A stretch of DNA of 21,802 nucleotides from Candidatus Saccharimonadota bacterium (lineage in GTDB: Bacteria; Patescibacteriota; Saccharimonadia; Saccharimonadales; UBA4665), in NCBI GenBank assembly GCA_027314795.1, contig DAHVAE010000002.1:1-21802 (forward strand), given 5' to 3'. The notes beneath the pieces were generated by a model. The model made no database searches. It was not told where the DNA came from and saw nothing but the letters and a program-made list of their open reading frames with translations. Below, piece by piece: positions 1 to 7,071 of this stretch (position 1 is its first letter; each line of letters opens with the position of its first letter). The translations under genes and the position numbers were made by a program.

Positions 1-44
1 CCTGCTTAAAAGGCAGGTGCTCTAACCGGCTGAGCTATGGGCCC
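1..44 (-). tRNA. tRNA-Lys (anticodon TTT), 3' part cut by window edge
   Basis: Read on the minus strand from 44, the sequence gives a 7-base acceptor strand (GGGCCCA), TA, a D arm GCTC...GAGC with the GGTTA loop, and an anticodon stem CCTGC/GCAGG closing a loop CTTTTAA. The anticodon is therefore TTT, lysine. The variable loop, T arm and acceptor 3' strand lie beyond position 1. Its own promoter is visible just upstream. Confidence 0.93.
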
Positions 45-59
45 TTAAAAATACAGCAT

Positions 60-88
60 ACAATATAGGTGTATAAGATAAAAGTCAA
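60..88 (-). promoter_or_regulatory. Promoter of tRNA-Lys
   Basis: On the minus strand TTGACT (83-88) is followed by a 17-base spacer and TATTGT (60-65). Transcription would begin near 53, about nine bases before the tRNA 5' end at 44, which suits a pre-tRNA leader. The assignment rests on match to the sigma-70 consensus and position only. Confidence 0.6.
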
Positions 89-105
89 GATTGATTGTTA
101 TTAGA

Positions 106-612
106 TTACGCTTTAGATTTATGTTTACCTTTTAATAGTGAACCATGTTTAGATCGTTCAAGAATCAGCATTAATGTAACAACCAGCACACTTAAAGCTA
201 TTAATCCCCCTTGATACTTAGTGACGTCGGCCCAGAGTGAGCCATTCATAATCTTAACAGCAGTATTAACCGGTAACAGTGGCACAACTGTTATGACTGC
301 TAGTATGCCGCTGGCAATTGCAGGTAGCATATTTAAAGAGTATTTGCTTCCAGAAGCAGTCTTTAAAGAGAACAACAGTAATATTACTGATGGTAATAGT
401 AACAGAATAAGATGGACGTTACTTGAGCCGCCTAGGTATTCAATGAACTTGTTTGTACCGGCAATTTTAGTAACTTCCCTATTAGTACCATCAAATTCAC
501 TAAGAACATAGCCTAAGCACAAGCCAACAAAGATGACAACCGCATTAACTCTTAAAAAGATAGCGACAAGAATTGGTATTGCAAATACTAAAAGTAGCCA
601 TATATTAGCCAT
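106..612 (-). CDS. Hypothetical four-helix membrane protein
   Basis: A 168-residue, strongly hydrophobic protein that I do not recognise. Predicted membrane segments are at about residues 3-39 (probably two helices, or one long hydrophobic stretch), 65-82, 92-115 and 136-151. The C-terminal tail is short and basic, rich in Lys and His, and by the positive-inside rule should be cytoplasmic. The loop between the first and second hydrophobic blocks is polar. The gene lies 30 bases downstream of rimK on the same strand, so co-transcription with the rimB-like and rimK genes is likely, although I see no clear Shine-Dalgarno sequence before the ATG at 612. No enzymatic motif is visible. A role beside ribosome modification is only a guess from position. 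Confidence 0.75.
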   Translation of the reverse strand: MANIWLLLVFAIPILVAIFLRVNAVVIFVGLCLGYVLSEFDGTNREVTKIAGTNKFIEYLGGSSNVHLILLLLPSVILLLFSLKTASGSKYSLNMLPAIASGILAVITVVPLLPVNTAVKIMNGSLWADVTKYQGGLIALSVLVVTLMLILERSKHGSLLKGKHKSKA

Positions 613-642
613 GGTTAAGCTTAATAATAGCTTATGTTTAAC

Positions 643-1545
643 TTATGCACCAACTCTGTCTTTTTTACGCCTAGCCTTGGCGTTTTGTTCGATATAGTCA
701 ATTATGCTTGGAGCAACATCCCTACCAGTTATCTTCTCTATGCCAAAACCCGGACTACAATTAACTTCTAGTACTAGCGGACCTTTTTCAGACCTCATCA
801 TATCTACACCACAAATACTAAGTCCCATGGCTTTAGCTGCCTTAAGGGCTATCTTTCGCTCTTCATCAGTTAGTTTTACTGGTATGCCGTTACCACCTTG
901 ATGGAGGTTGGACCGGAAATCATCGTCTAAACTTTGCCTTAACATACTGGCAACAACCTTGCCATTAACAATAAAGGCCCTAATATCTACTCCGGCACTT
1001 TCGCCAATGTATTCCTGAACTAAAAAGCTCACGCCCTCAACATAAAAAGCTTGCATCACGGCTAATGCTGCTTTTTTAGTTTCAGCCAAAACAACACCAT
1101 TACCATGAGTGCCCCTTGCCACCTTAATAATTACTGGGGCACCTCCAACTTGTTCAAGCACTCCTTCAAAGTCGGCGGTTTCTCTGGCGAAGACAGTTTT
1201 AGGGATACCAACTCCAGCTTTAGATAGTATCTGGAGACTTCTTAATTTATCCCTCGAGCGAACTATGGCTATTGAACTAGTTGTAGTAAAGATGTTTTGC
1301 ATTTCAAACTGACGGACAATAGATGAGCCATATTTAGTAAGATTAGAGGCTATTCTCGGTATAATGGCGTCAAAGTTAGTCAACTCTTTACCTTTGTAAT
1401 TTACTACTGGTCGACCGCTCTCAAGAGCTACATAACACTTAGCATAGTTGATAACCTGGACTTTATGGCCACGTTTTTTAGCCTCCTCGACTAATCTTTT
1501 AGTGGAGTAGTTGGCTGGACCTTTAGATAAAATCGCTATTTTCAT
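643..1545 (-). CDS. rimK: RimK-family ATP-grasp ligase (ribosomal protein S6--L-glutamate ligase type)
   Basis: A 300-residue protein, the same length as Escherichia coli RimK. The N-terminal pre-ATP-grasp domain opens with MKIAILSKGP. The ATP-grasp core carries the nucleotide-binding stretch around PVIIKVARGTHGNGV (about residues 136-150) and the metal-binding end LVLEVNCSPGFGIEKITG (about 256-273), both typical of RimK/LysX relatives. Family members add glutamate residues to the C terminus of ribosomal protein S6 or to other acceptors, using ATP; the acceptor here cannot be read from sequence. The ATG at 1545 is preceded by AGAGGAGA at a normal distance. It starts 12 bases after the stop of a RimB-like protease gene, so the two form an operon. 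A LysW-type amino-acid ligase is the main alternative, but no LysW or lysine-biosynthesis gene is nearby. Confidence 0.9.
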   Translation of the reverse strand: MKIAILSKGPANYSTKRLVEEAKKRGHKVQVINYAKCYVALESGRPVVNYKGKELTNFDAIIPRIASNLTKYGSSIVRQFEMQNIFTTTSSIAIVRSRDKLRSLQILSKAGVGIPKTVFARETADFEGVLEQVGGAPVIIKVARGTHGNGVVLAETKKAALAVMQAFYVEGVSFLVQEYIGESAGVDIRAFIVNGKVVASMLRQSLDDDFRSNLHQGGNGIPVKLTDEERKIALKAAKAMGLSICGVDMMRSEKGPLVLEVNCSPGFGIEKITGRDVAPSIIDYIEQNAKARRKKDRVGA

Positions 1546-1557
1546 GGGTTATCTCCT

Positions 1558-1980
1558 CTAAGAAGTTAACAAATTGCTAGTCTTAGATACGTCAACAATG
1601 AAGCGTCTATGTAGCAGCCTGCGACCAATAAGCGCAGGATAGCTCTTTAGTTTACGATTAGCAAGTGAAAATTTTGCTCTGATTTTCTTTCCTTCTAAAT
1701 TTACAGTTAAGGTAACTTTGTAACGAACTTCTTTAGTGCCAAAAGAGTTGTATACAATTATCTTTGAGTATTCATTAGTCTTAACAACTTTGCCGCTATA
1801 TTGATCTGATGATGGGCCAAGTAAAGCAAATTGTAACGTCCCGTCTTTTTCTGTAATTTTCGATGCCCAGATAGAAGAACTATCAGCTCCAGTATCCACT
1901 TTGGCCGGTAAATTATAGATATCGCCAACTGGTATATTAATGGTTACCGTGCTACCTATTACTTTAGTATCCTTGGCCAT
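1558..1980 (-). CDS. Retropepsin-like aspartic protease, RimB type (COG4067 / 'ATP-dependent zinc protease' family)
   Basis: A 140-residue protein carrying the retropepsin-like signature VDTGADSSS near residues 28-36 (the catalytic Asp in D-T-G-A), a central beta-rich part, and a C-terminal PALIGRRLL...FIVDVS block that matches the closing motif of this family. Despite the Pfam name, the fold is that of a small aspartyl protease acting as a dimer. In Pseudomonas the rimABK operon pairs such a protease (RimB) with RimK, where it helps control glutamate tails on ribosomal protein S6. The direct juxtaposition with rimK here argues for the same role. The ATG at 1980 follows AAGGAT at good spacing, and a candidate promoter lies 20-50 bases upstream. 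The gene symbol is left empty because orthology to rimB is inferred. Confidence 0.85.
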   Translation of the reverse strand: MAKDTKVIGSTVTINIPVGDIYNLPAKVDTGADSSSIWASKITEKDGTLQFALLGPSSDQYSGKVVKTNEYSKIIVYNSFGTKEVRYKVTLTVNLEGKKIRAKFSLANRKLKSYPALIGRRLLHRRFIVDVSKTSNLLTS

Positions 1981-2002
1981 AGATTATCCTTATGAAGGGT
2001 AT

Positions 2003-2031
2003 ACTGTAGCATATTTTGTTTACTTTTGCAA
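2003..2031 (-). promoter_or_regulatory. Candidate promoter of the rimB-like/rimK operon
   Basis: On the minus strand TTGCAA (2026-2031), a 17-base spacer and TACAGT (2003-2008), each matching four of six consensus positions. Transcription would start near 1996, giving a short leader of about 16 bases that still contains the AAGGAT ribosome-binding site. Moderate support only. Confidence 0.45.
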
Positions 2032-2049
2032 ACTAGGACAGTTCCTGTT

Positions 2050-2166
2050 CTATTGAGATTGATGATGGACTCTGGTGTAGACCAACCAGATAAGAAGAAC
2101 AACTACAACTAGTACAGCAATAATAAGTGGGATAAAGCCGGCATTGCTACGGTTAAGCTTAACCAT
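2050..2166 (-). CDS. Small single-pass membrane protein, 38 residues
   Basis: An open frame from ATG at 2166 to TAG at 2050-2052 encodes 38 residues: a short polar basic head (MVKLNRSNAGF), a long aliphatic helix of about 20 residues containing IIAVLVVVVLLIWLV, and a polar tail YTRVHHQSQ. This is the composition of a genuine one-helix membrane peptide. The Gly-Phe at the start of the helix faintly recalls the processing site of type IV prepilins, but there is a Pro at +3 after the Gly and no Glu at +5, so this is only a resemblance. It lies 43 bases downstream of dnaJ on the same strand, separated by a perfect hairpin. I see no strong Shine-Dalgarno site (TGAG only). Function unknown. Confidence 0.55.
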   Translation of the reverse strand: MVKLNRSNAGFIPLIIAVLVVVVLLIWLVYTRVHHQSQ

Positions 2167-2169
2167 CTC

Positions 2170-2194
2170 AGTAATAGATTATCTAACTATTACT
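2170..2194. repeat. Perfect 8-bp inverted repeat between dnaJ and the small membrane gene
   Basis: AGTAATAG (2170-2177) and CTATTACT (2187-2194) flank a 9-base loop. In the dnaJ transcript this hairpin forms 15 bases after the stop codon and ends four bases before the ATG of the 38-residue frame. No U tract follows, so it is not a standard intrinsic terminator. It could protect the dnaJ 3' end or limit translation of the small gene. Confidence 0.6.
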
Positions 2195-2209
2195 ACTATT
2201 AAATCAAGA

Positions 2210-3301
2210 TTAATTCCACAGGTGGAACTTACCACCGGGTGCAGACTGGTTAAATTCTTTAAGTAATATCTCTTGTTCTTTGGTAAGTTTAGTTGGCGTG
2301 TCAACAAAAATTGTAACTATATGAGCACCTCTACTATGGCCCTTTATGTGTGGTACACCGTGACCAGATAGTTTAAAATCCGTTCCAGATTGTGTACCTG
2401 CTGGGATTTTCATCGTTACATTACCATCAACTGTTTCAACATCTTTTTCACACCCTAGTGCGGCGTCAGTCATCGATACATGTTCTTCACTTAAGATTAA
2501 ATCACCCTCGCGAGTAAACTTTTTATGAGGTTTCACTCGGATGTGAACATACAGGTCACCTTTTGGTCCGTTAGCTATAGCTTCGCCTCGTTCGTGTAAG
2601 CGAATTGTTGAACCGTCCTCAATACCTGCCGGAACCTTTAGCTTGATCTGTTGATGCTTTGGCACCGTGCCTTTACCATGACAAACCGTGCATAGCTTTT
2701 CTGGGACCTTACCACTACCCTTACAGGTAGGGCAAAGGCTAGCTTGCTGGATGTTGCCGAAAATAGTACGAGTTACGTTAACGACTTGGCCTTTACCGTC
2801 ACAGGTTGGACAGGTCCTTAGCTCATGACCTGGTTCTGCAGTAGTACCTTTACAATGTTCACAAGTATCATCAAGGTTTAAGGAAAGGGGTACTTCTGTA
2901 CCAAATATTGCTTGATCAAAAGTAATATCTACTTGAGCTTCAACATCCCTACCCCTATTTTGCCTCTGTCCTTGGGTCGCGCCACCGCCAAAAAAACTAC
3001 TAAAGATATCGCCAAGCCCTAAATCGCCAAAATCGAAATTCATGTTTTGGCCAGAAAAACCTCCAAAGCCACCTGAGCCACCGCCAACTCCAGCATGTCC
3101 AAACTGATCATAGCGTTTTCTTTTTTCAGGGTCTTTTAAGACTTCGTAGGCTTCGTTGATTTCTTTAAACTTTTCTTCATCTCCTCCACGATCTGGGTGA
3201 TGTTCGACGGCGGCTCGACGAAATGCCGTCTTAATCTCATCAGCGCTGGCATTTTTACTAATGCCTAAAGTCTCGTAATAGTCTTTTTTAGCTGTTGCCA
3301 T
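2210..3301 (-). CDS. dnaJ: Chaperone protein DnaJ (Hsp40)
   Basis: A 363-residue type I DnaJ, the co-chaperone that delivers substrates to DnaK and stimulates its ATPase. The J domain occupies about residues 6-70, with the HPD loop at 35-37. A Gly/Phe-rich linker follows (about 71-110). The zinc-binding domain has four CxxC repeats starting at Cys147 (CEHC, CPTC, CPTC, CTVC), and then come the two C-terminal substrate-binding beta domains. The first zinc repeat reads CKGTT where the family usually has CxGxG, a minor deviation that keeps all cysteines. The gene follows dnaK by 48 bases without a promoter of its own, so it is read from the CIRCE-controlled dnaK promoter. A purine-rich AAGGTGG lies unusually far (about 20 bases) from the ATG. 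Confidence 0.97.
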   Translation of the reverse strand: MATAKKDYYETLGISKNASADEIKTAFRRAAVEHHPDRGGDEEKFKEINEAYEVLKDPEKRKRYDQFGHAGVGGGSGGFGGFSGQNMNFDFGDLGLGDIFSSFFGGGATQGQRQNRGRDVEAQVDITFDQAIFGTEVPLSLNLDDTCEHCKGTTAEPGHELRTCPTCDGKGQVVNVTRTIFGNIQQASLCPTCKGSGKVPEKLCTVCHGKGTVPKHQQIKLKVPAGIEDGSTIRLHERGEAIANGPKGDLYVHIRVKPHKKFTREGDLILSEEHVSMTDAALGCEKDVETVDGNVTMKIPAGTQSGTDFKLSGHGVPHIKGHSRGAHIVTIFVDTPTKLTKEQEILLKEFNQSAPGGKFHLWN

Positions 3302-3349
3302 AAGTTGCAGTGCTTCTCTTAACCCACCTTAATATTAACCTGAAAAGAT

Positions 3350-5254
3350 TTACTTGTCGTCAGACTTATCGTCAACAACTTCACCTTCAATTGAATCATC
3401 TTTAGTAGATGAAGAAGATTCATCGGGCTTAGCATTTGTACTTGCATCCTCGTACATCTTGGCGCCAATAGGTTGGATTCTGTCATTTAGTTCAGATGCT
3501 GCTTTTTCAAAATCGTCCTTTGAGGCTTTATCGTCGGCTACAACCTTCTTAGCTTCTTCGACTGCTTTGTCTAGGTTCTTCTTGTCGTCATCAGATAGCT
3601 TATCCTTGTTATCTTTAGACAACTTTTCAGCCTGGTAGATAGCACTATCTAATAGGTTCTTGGCTTCTACTTGGTCTTTGCGTTTCTTGTCTTCTTCTGC
3701 ATGAGACTCGGCTTCTTTAGCCATTTTCTCAACTTCATTTTTATCTAGGTTGCCCGACCCTGAGATAGTAATACTTTGTTCCTTACCGGTACCCTTGTCT
3801 TTAGCGGCAACATTTAAGATACCGTTAGCATCAATATTAAAGGTAACCTCAATTTGAGGAATACCTCGAGGAGCAGGCGGAATACCGTCTAGAATAAATC
3901 GACCAAGCGATTTGTTGCCATCAATCATTTCCCGTTCGCCTTGCGCAACATGGATTTCAACCTGGGGCTGGTTATCCGCAGCCGTTGAAAAGACCTCACT
4001 TTTAGAAGTGGGGATCGTAGTATTACGTTCAATTAATCTGGTCATTACTCCACCCATAGTCTCGATGCCTAGTGACAATGGGGTAACGTCAAGTAGTAAG
4101 ACATCTTTTACGTCACCTTGGAGTACACCAGCTTGAATAGCAGCTCCGACCGCTACAACTTCATCTGGATTAACGCCCTTCATCGGATCTTTAGAAAAGA
4201 TCTTCTTAACCTTTGCTTGGACTGCTGGCATCCTAGTCATACCGCCTACCAAAACAACAGCGTCGATATCGCTAGCTTTAAGCTTAGCGTCTTTAAGTGC
4301 CTGTTCACATGGCCCGCTAGTTTTTTCAATTAGTTCATTTACTAGATCTTCAAGCTTAGCTCGAGTTAGTTTGTGCTCAAAGTGTTTCGGACCTTCAGAA
4401 TCGGCAGTTAAAAATGGTAGGTTAACATCAATTTCCTGAGACGAAGACAGTTCAATTTTAGCTTTTTCAGCTTCATCGCGAAGTCTCTGCATGGCAGCTT
4501 TGTCTTCAGATATGTCGATACCATGTTCTTTCTTAAACTCATCGGCAAAGTAATTAACTATGACACGGTCAAAGTCGGCACCACCTAAGTGTGTATCACC
4601 GTTAGTAGATTTAACTTCAAAAACACCGTCACCAAGTTCTAATATAGAAATGTCAAAGGTTCCACCGCCTAGATCATAAACGGCAATCTTTTCGTCCTGC
4701 TTCTTAGCTTTATCTAACCCATAAGCTAAGGCAGCCGCTGTAGGTTCGTTGATGATCCTTTTTACTTCAAGCCCAGCAATTTTACCGGCATCTTTAGTAG
4801 CCTGTCTTTGACTATCATCAAAATAAGCTGGAACGGTTATAACCGCTTCGCTAACACCTTCACCTAAGAAAGCTTCGGCGTCAGCTTTAAGCTTACCAAG
4901 GATCATAGCACTGATTTCTTCAGGGCTGTATTCTTTATCACCCATCTTAACTTTAACGCCATTACCACTCTTAACAATTTCATAGCCCATTAATTTAAGA
5001 TCTCGTTGAACCTCTTTATCGTTCCAATTTCGTCCAATTAAACGCTTAACTTCGTAAACAGTGTTCTTTGAATTTGTCACCTGTTGGCGTCTAGCTACTT
5101 GGCCAATTAGACGTTCACCACTTTTGTTTACCGCAACTACTGAAGGCGTAGTTCTACTACCCTCACTATTAGCAATTATCTCTGGTTTACCTGACTGCAT
5201 AACAGCCATAGCTGAGTTAGTTGTACCGAGATCAATGCCAATTATTTTACTCAT
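3350..5254 (-). CDS. dnaK: Chaperone protein DnaK (Hsp70)
   Basis: A 634-residue Hsp70. The actin-like ATPase domain begins with the phosphate-1 motif [11 protein letters not shown] (residues 6-16) and contains [24 protein letters not shown] and the adenosine motif [13 protein letters not shown]. The substrate-binding domain carries [14 protein letters not shown] and is followed by a Lys/Glu/Asp-rich helical lid and an acidic tail ending in [12 protein letters not shown], standard for bacterial DnaK. It works with DnaJ and GrpE, all encoded in this window, to refold proteins in the cytoplasm. The ATG at 5254 follows AAGGAGA at ideal spacing. Upstream lies a full promoter overlapped by a perfect CIRCE element, so expression should be repressed by HrcA and released on heat shock. 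The leader is about 60 bases. Confidence 0.98.
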   Translation of the reverse strand: MSKIIGIDLGTTNSAMAVMQSGKPEIIANSEGSRTTPSVVAVNKSGERLIGQVARRQQVTNSKNTVYEVKRLIGRNWNDKEVQRDLKLMGYEIVKSGNGVKVKMGDKEYSPEEISAMILGKLKADAEAFLGEGVSEAVITVPAYFDDSQRQATKDAGKIAGLEVKRIINEPTAAALAYGLDKAKKQDEKIAVYDLGGGTFDISILELGDGVFEVKSTNGDTHLGGADFDRVIVNYFADEFKKEHGIDISEDKAAMQRLRDEAEKAKIELSSSQEIDVNLPFLTADSEGPKHFEHKLTRAKLEDLVNELIEKTSGPCEQALKDAKLKASDIDAVVLVGGMTRMPAVQAKVKKIFSKDPMKGVNPDEVVAVGAAIQAGVLQGDVKDVLLLDVTPLSLGIETMGGVMTRLIERNTTIPTSKSEVFSTAADNQPQVEIHVAQGEREMIDGNKSLGRFILDGIPPAPRGIPQIEVTFNIDANGILNVAAKDKGTGKEQSITISGSGNLDKNEVEKMAKEAESHAEEDKKRKDQVEAKNLLDSAIYQAEKLSKDNKDKLSDDDKKNLDKAVEEAKKVVADDKASKDDFEKAASELNDRIQPIGAKMYEDASTNAKPDESSSSTKDDSIEGEVVDDKSDDK

Positions 5255-5321
5255 TTATATTCTCCTTGATATCTAAGATGTTAAATTAGCAGTCTATACT
5301 TTAGATTGCTAGATAACTTAA

Positions 5322-5350
5322 ATATTAAAGAATTAGCACTCATAAGTCAA
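5322..5350 (-). promoter_or_regulatory. dnaK promoter
   Basis: On the minus strand TTGACT (5345-5350), an exact 17-base spacer, and TAATAT (5322-5327). The -35 hexamer lies within the nine-base spacer of the CIRCE element and one CIRCE arm fills the -35/-10 gap, so HrcA binding would directly block RNA polymerase. Predicted start near 5315. Confidence 0.85.
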
Positions 5351-5359
5351 GAGTGCTAA
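5333..5359. promoter_or_regulatory. CIRCE operator (HrcA-binding site) of dnaK
   Basis: Perfect consensus CIRCE: TTAGCACTC (5333-5341), nine-base spacer (5342-5350), GAGTGCTAA (5351-5359). The symmetry extends two further A/T pairs outward (5331-5361). CIRCE is the operator of the heat-shock repressor HrcA, encoded 2.8 kb away in this window, which has its own CIRCE. Confidence 0.97.
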
Positions 5360-5374
5360 TTGTTAGGCCACGTC

Positions 5375-5734
5375 TCATTTTAAGGCCACCTCAACTTCCG
5401 GCTGAGGGTGGTCAAGTAAGGCCTGCTGCAGGCTTTCTGTAGTTAGTTGGCTACTTGTAGTGGTCATCGGCAGTTGGTTTAGATTAAATACCCTATTAAG
5501 GTATCTATCTCCCATAGCGGCCTTAAGCCCTTTTACACACGCAAAGACTGAGAACGGTATAGCAAAGGCTGCTACAACATAAGTGTCTCGATTACCACCG
5601 TAATAGATAGCAGGAGCATATATTATTCCGGCCGCCGCTACACTACCAAGAAAACTCCTAAATCGACTTTGTCGTTCAAATTCCTCAAGTCCTTTTTGTG
5701 TCTCTGGTGTAAGATCGTTGCCTCTGTATCTCAT
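5375..5734 (-). CDS. Hypothetical small membrane protein
   Basis: A 119-residue protein starting at the ATG at 5734; an upstream in-frame TTG at 5758 would add eight residues. It has a charged N-terminal region (RYRGNDLTPETQKGLEEFE), two hydrophobic segments (about residues 28-45 and 51-69, separated by YGGNRDTY), and a C-terminal tail rich in Gln, Thr and Pro. I recognise no family. The stop is only 15 bases from the dnaK CIRCE on the same strand, with no terminator visible, so read-through into dnaK is possible. TTGACT at 5776-5781 with a poor -10 would start transcription near 5746, downstream of the TTG, which is why the ATG is preferred. No Shine-Dalgarno site is present before either start. 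Confidence 0.6.
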   Translation of the reverse strand: MRYRGNDLTPETQKGLEEFERQSRFRSFLGSVAAAGIIYAPAIYYGGNRDTYVVAAFAIPFSVFACVKGLKAAMGDRYLNRVFNLNQLPMTTTSSQLTTESLQQALLDHPQPEVEVALK

Positions 5735-5795
5735 AAAAGGAGGACTAGTTTCGTTCAACTAGTTATACCACCGAAAGTCAAACAATTCCAGTGTT

Positions 5796-5848
5796 TAAAT
5801 ATAAACAATACAATATAATAAGCTTGACCGTTATGGGATATTGTGCTA
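5796..5848 (+). repeat. 53-bp direct repeat, copy 1 (promoter-bearing)
   Basis: The 53 bases 5796-5848 recur without a mismatch at 7008-7060, 1,212 bases away in the same orientation. Identity ends sharply on both sides. The repeat contains an AT-rich upstream half, a complete -35 TTGACC and spacer, and the first two bases of the -10 hexamer. Each copy lies directly before a plus-strand gene. Confidence 0.95.
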
Positions 5849-5852
5849 AAGT
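5824..5852 (+). promoter_or_regulatory. Leaderless promoter of the hydrolase gene
   Basis: TTGACC (5824-5829), 17-base spacer, TAAAGT (5847-5852). Six bases separate the -10 from the ATG at 5859, so transcription should start at or next to the start codon. No Shine-Dalgarno site exists, as expected for a leaderless mRNA. The AT-rich 5796-5820 stretch may act as an UP element. Confidence 0.65.
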
Positions 5853-5858
5853 TTATAT

Positions 5859-6896
5859 ATGCCTAGCTCCGATGCTCACCAACGTTGGAATCAGAAACAC
5901 ACAATACCAGAACTAGAAAATCCAATCAGTGAGTTCAATGCCCGTAGAGGTATGGAATTGGGAGATTATCAAAGATTACTGGATGATCTATCTGCCCAAT
6001 CTAATTTAGGTCAAGAACAATGGACTGAAATTGAGAAAGAATTACCACCATTTGAGTTGTTTGAAGATTCCAAGACAGGGCAAAAATTAAGAGTTCAGAG
6101 ATTTAATTGGCCCGAAGATGGAGAAGTCGGTTATCAAACAGTAACCTTAATGACTCGAGGTTTTTATATATCAATTGATCCTCCACATATACAGTATCAG
6201 CATTATCAGGTAGCCAAGGACTTAGGGAGCCCATTAATAGTTTTCGAGAACCCTGATTATGGTGAGTCGGATGATTTAACTGATATACAAAAGGAAGCGT
6301 TAAAATCCCATGGAGATTTTGGCCCTATAGCTGAACCTATGTTAGCTATAGCAAAAGCAATGGGTGTCAAAACTGCTGATGTAGTCGGTTATTCTATGGG
6401 AAGTGCGATAGCTGAAGAGCTAGCTGCGCATGCTGAAGATTATGGAATTGATGTCAGCCATTTATTCTCAATGGAGAACCCTAAAGATACAGCCCAGAAT
6501 TTACTCAGATTGGGCATTAAACTAACTAACGATAGGCATAGCCTAAAATTTAAATGGGATCATTCACCAGATCCTGTGATTCATCATATAGCTAAATTTC
6601 AATATGCTATACCGAAAGGGGTTGTCTCATATTCACAAGCACTTGCTATGGGCGGTCGCCAAGAAGTTCTAGAGCGAGCATTAAATAGCCAACCAAATAT
6701 GCAATTAATAATGGGCCATGCCGGTTCAAGTAGGGTCGAGATAGGTAAAGCGGAAAAACAAGTCTATGAGAATTTAGTATCTGCCTACCCTGATAGATCA
6801 ATACGCCGTATCGTTATGCCAGGTGAAAGCCACGCCTATAACAATGACGGCGAAAGGTTTGCACATTTAACGAGGATGATTCTTAAAAGCAATTGA
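5859..6896 (+). CDS. Alpha/beta-hydrolase-fold protein
   Basis: A 345-residue protein with the nucleophile elbow G-Y-S-M-G at residues 177-181 (Ser179) and a candidate catalytic histidine at 325 in GESHAYNN near the C terminus, the order expected for an alpha/beta hydrolase. FENPDYGESDD, before the elbow, resembles the strand-turn region that helps form the oxyanion hole. The catalytic acid is not obvious; SMENPKD just after the elbow strand is a candidate. About 75 N-terminal residues are charged and probably helical, longer than in a minimal hydrolase. There is no signal peptide, so it is likely cytoplasmic, and the substrate is unknown. The start is fixed by a promoter whose -10 ends six bases upstream. 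It lies between the two halves of the chaperone locus and shares a promoter repeat with the next gene. Confidence 0.85.
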   Translation: MPSSDAHQRWNQKHTIPELENPISEFNARRGMELGDYQRLLDDLSAQSNLGQEQWTEIEKELPPFELFEDSKTGQKLRVQRFNWPEDGEVGYQTVTLMTRGFYISIDPPHIQYQHYQVAKDLGSPLIVFENPDYGESDDLTDIQKEALKSHGDFGPIAEPMLAIAKAMGVKTADVVGYSMGSAIAEELAAHAEDYGIDVSHLFSMENPKDTAQNLLRLGIKLTNDRHSLKFKWDHSPDPVIHHIAKFQYAIPKGVVSYSQALAMGGRQEVLERALNSQPNMQLIMGHAGSSRVEIGKAEKQVYENLVSAYPDRSIRRIVMPGESHAYNNDGERFAHLTRMILKSN

Positions 6897-7007
6897 TAAC
6901 ATCCAAGTTATTTAATTTAGGGCGTCACTCAGTAGCTTTGCAAAGCAGGCGTCTTGCACAGTAAACTTAAGCAAACAAGTTTAAAATACTTGTGAGTATA
7001 GTTACGA

Positions 7008-7060
7008 TAAATATAAACAATACAATATAATAAGCTTGACCGTTATGGGATATTGTGCTA
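7008..7060 (+). repeat. 53-bp direct repeat, copy 2 (promoter-bearing)
   Basis: Identical to 5796-5848 over all 53 bases. The copies diverge inside the -10 hexamer: copy 1 continues to TAAAGT and copy 2 to TAGTAT. Confidence 0.95.
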
Positions 7061-7064
7061 GTAT
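7036..7064 (+). promoter_or_regulatory. Leaderless promoter of the membrane-anchored protein gene
   Basis: TTGACC (7036-7041), 17-base spacer, TAGTAT (7059-7064), then seven bases to the ATG at 7072. This promoter overlaps the longest open frame's upstream TTG codon at 7036, which is the -35 box itself, so the shorter start at 7072 is the right one. Confidence 0.65.
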
Positions 7065-7071
7065 AGGATTC

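Noticed and set aside
3354..5276. Plus-strand open frames opposite dnaK
   Set aside because: They are antisense shadows of a strongly conserved gene, with no promoter, ribosome-binding site or recognisable protein content.
6975..6993. Terminator after the hydrolase gene
   Set aside because: A 6-bp AT-rich stem without a U tract; also GCTTTGCAAAGC at about 6935 is a short palindrome without further support.
7036..7071. Upstream extension of the 7072 gene from TTG 7036
   Set aside because: These bases are the -35, spacer and -10 of the promoter repeat, identical to the region upstream of the hydrolase gene where they are not coding.
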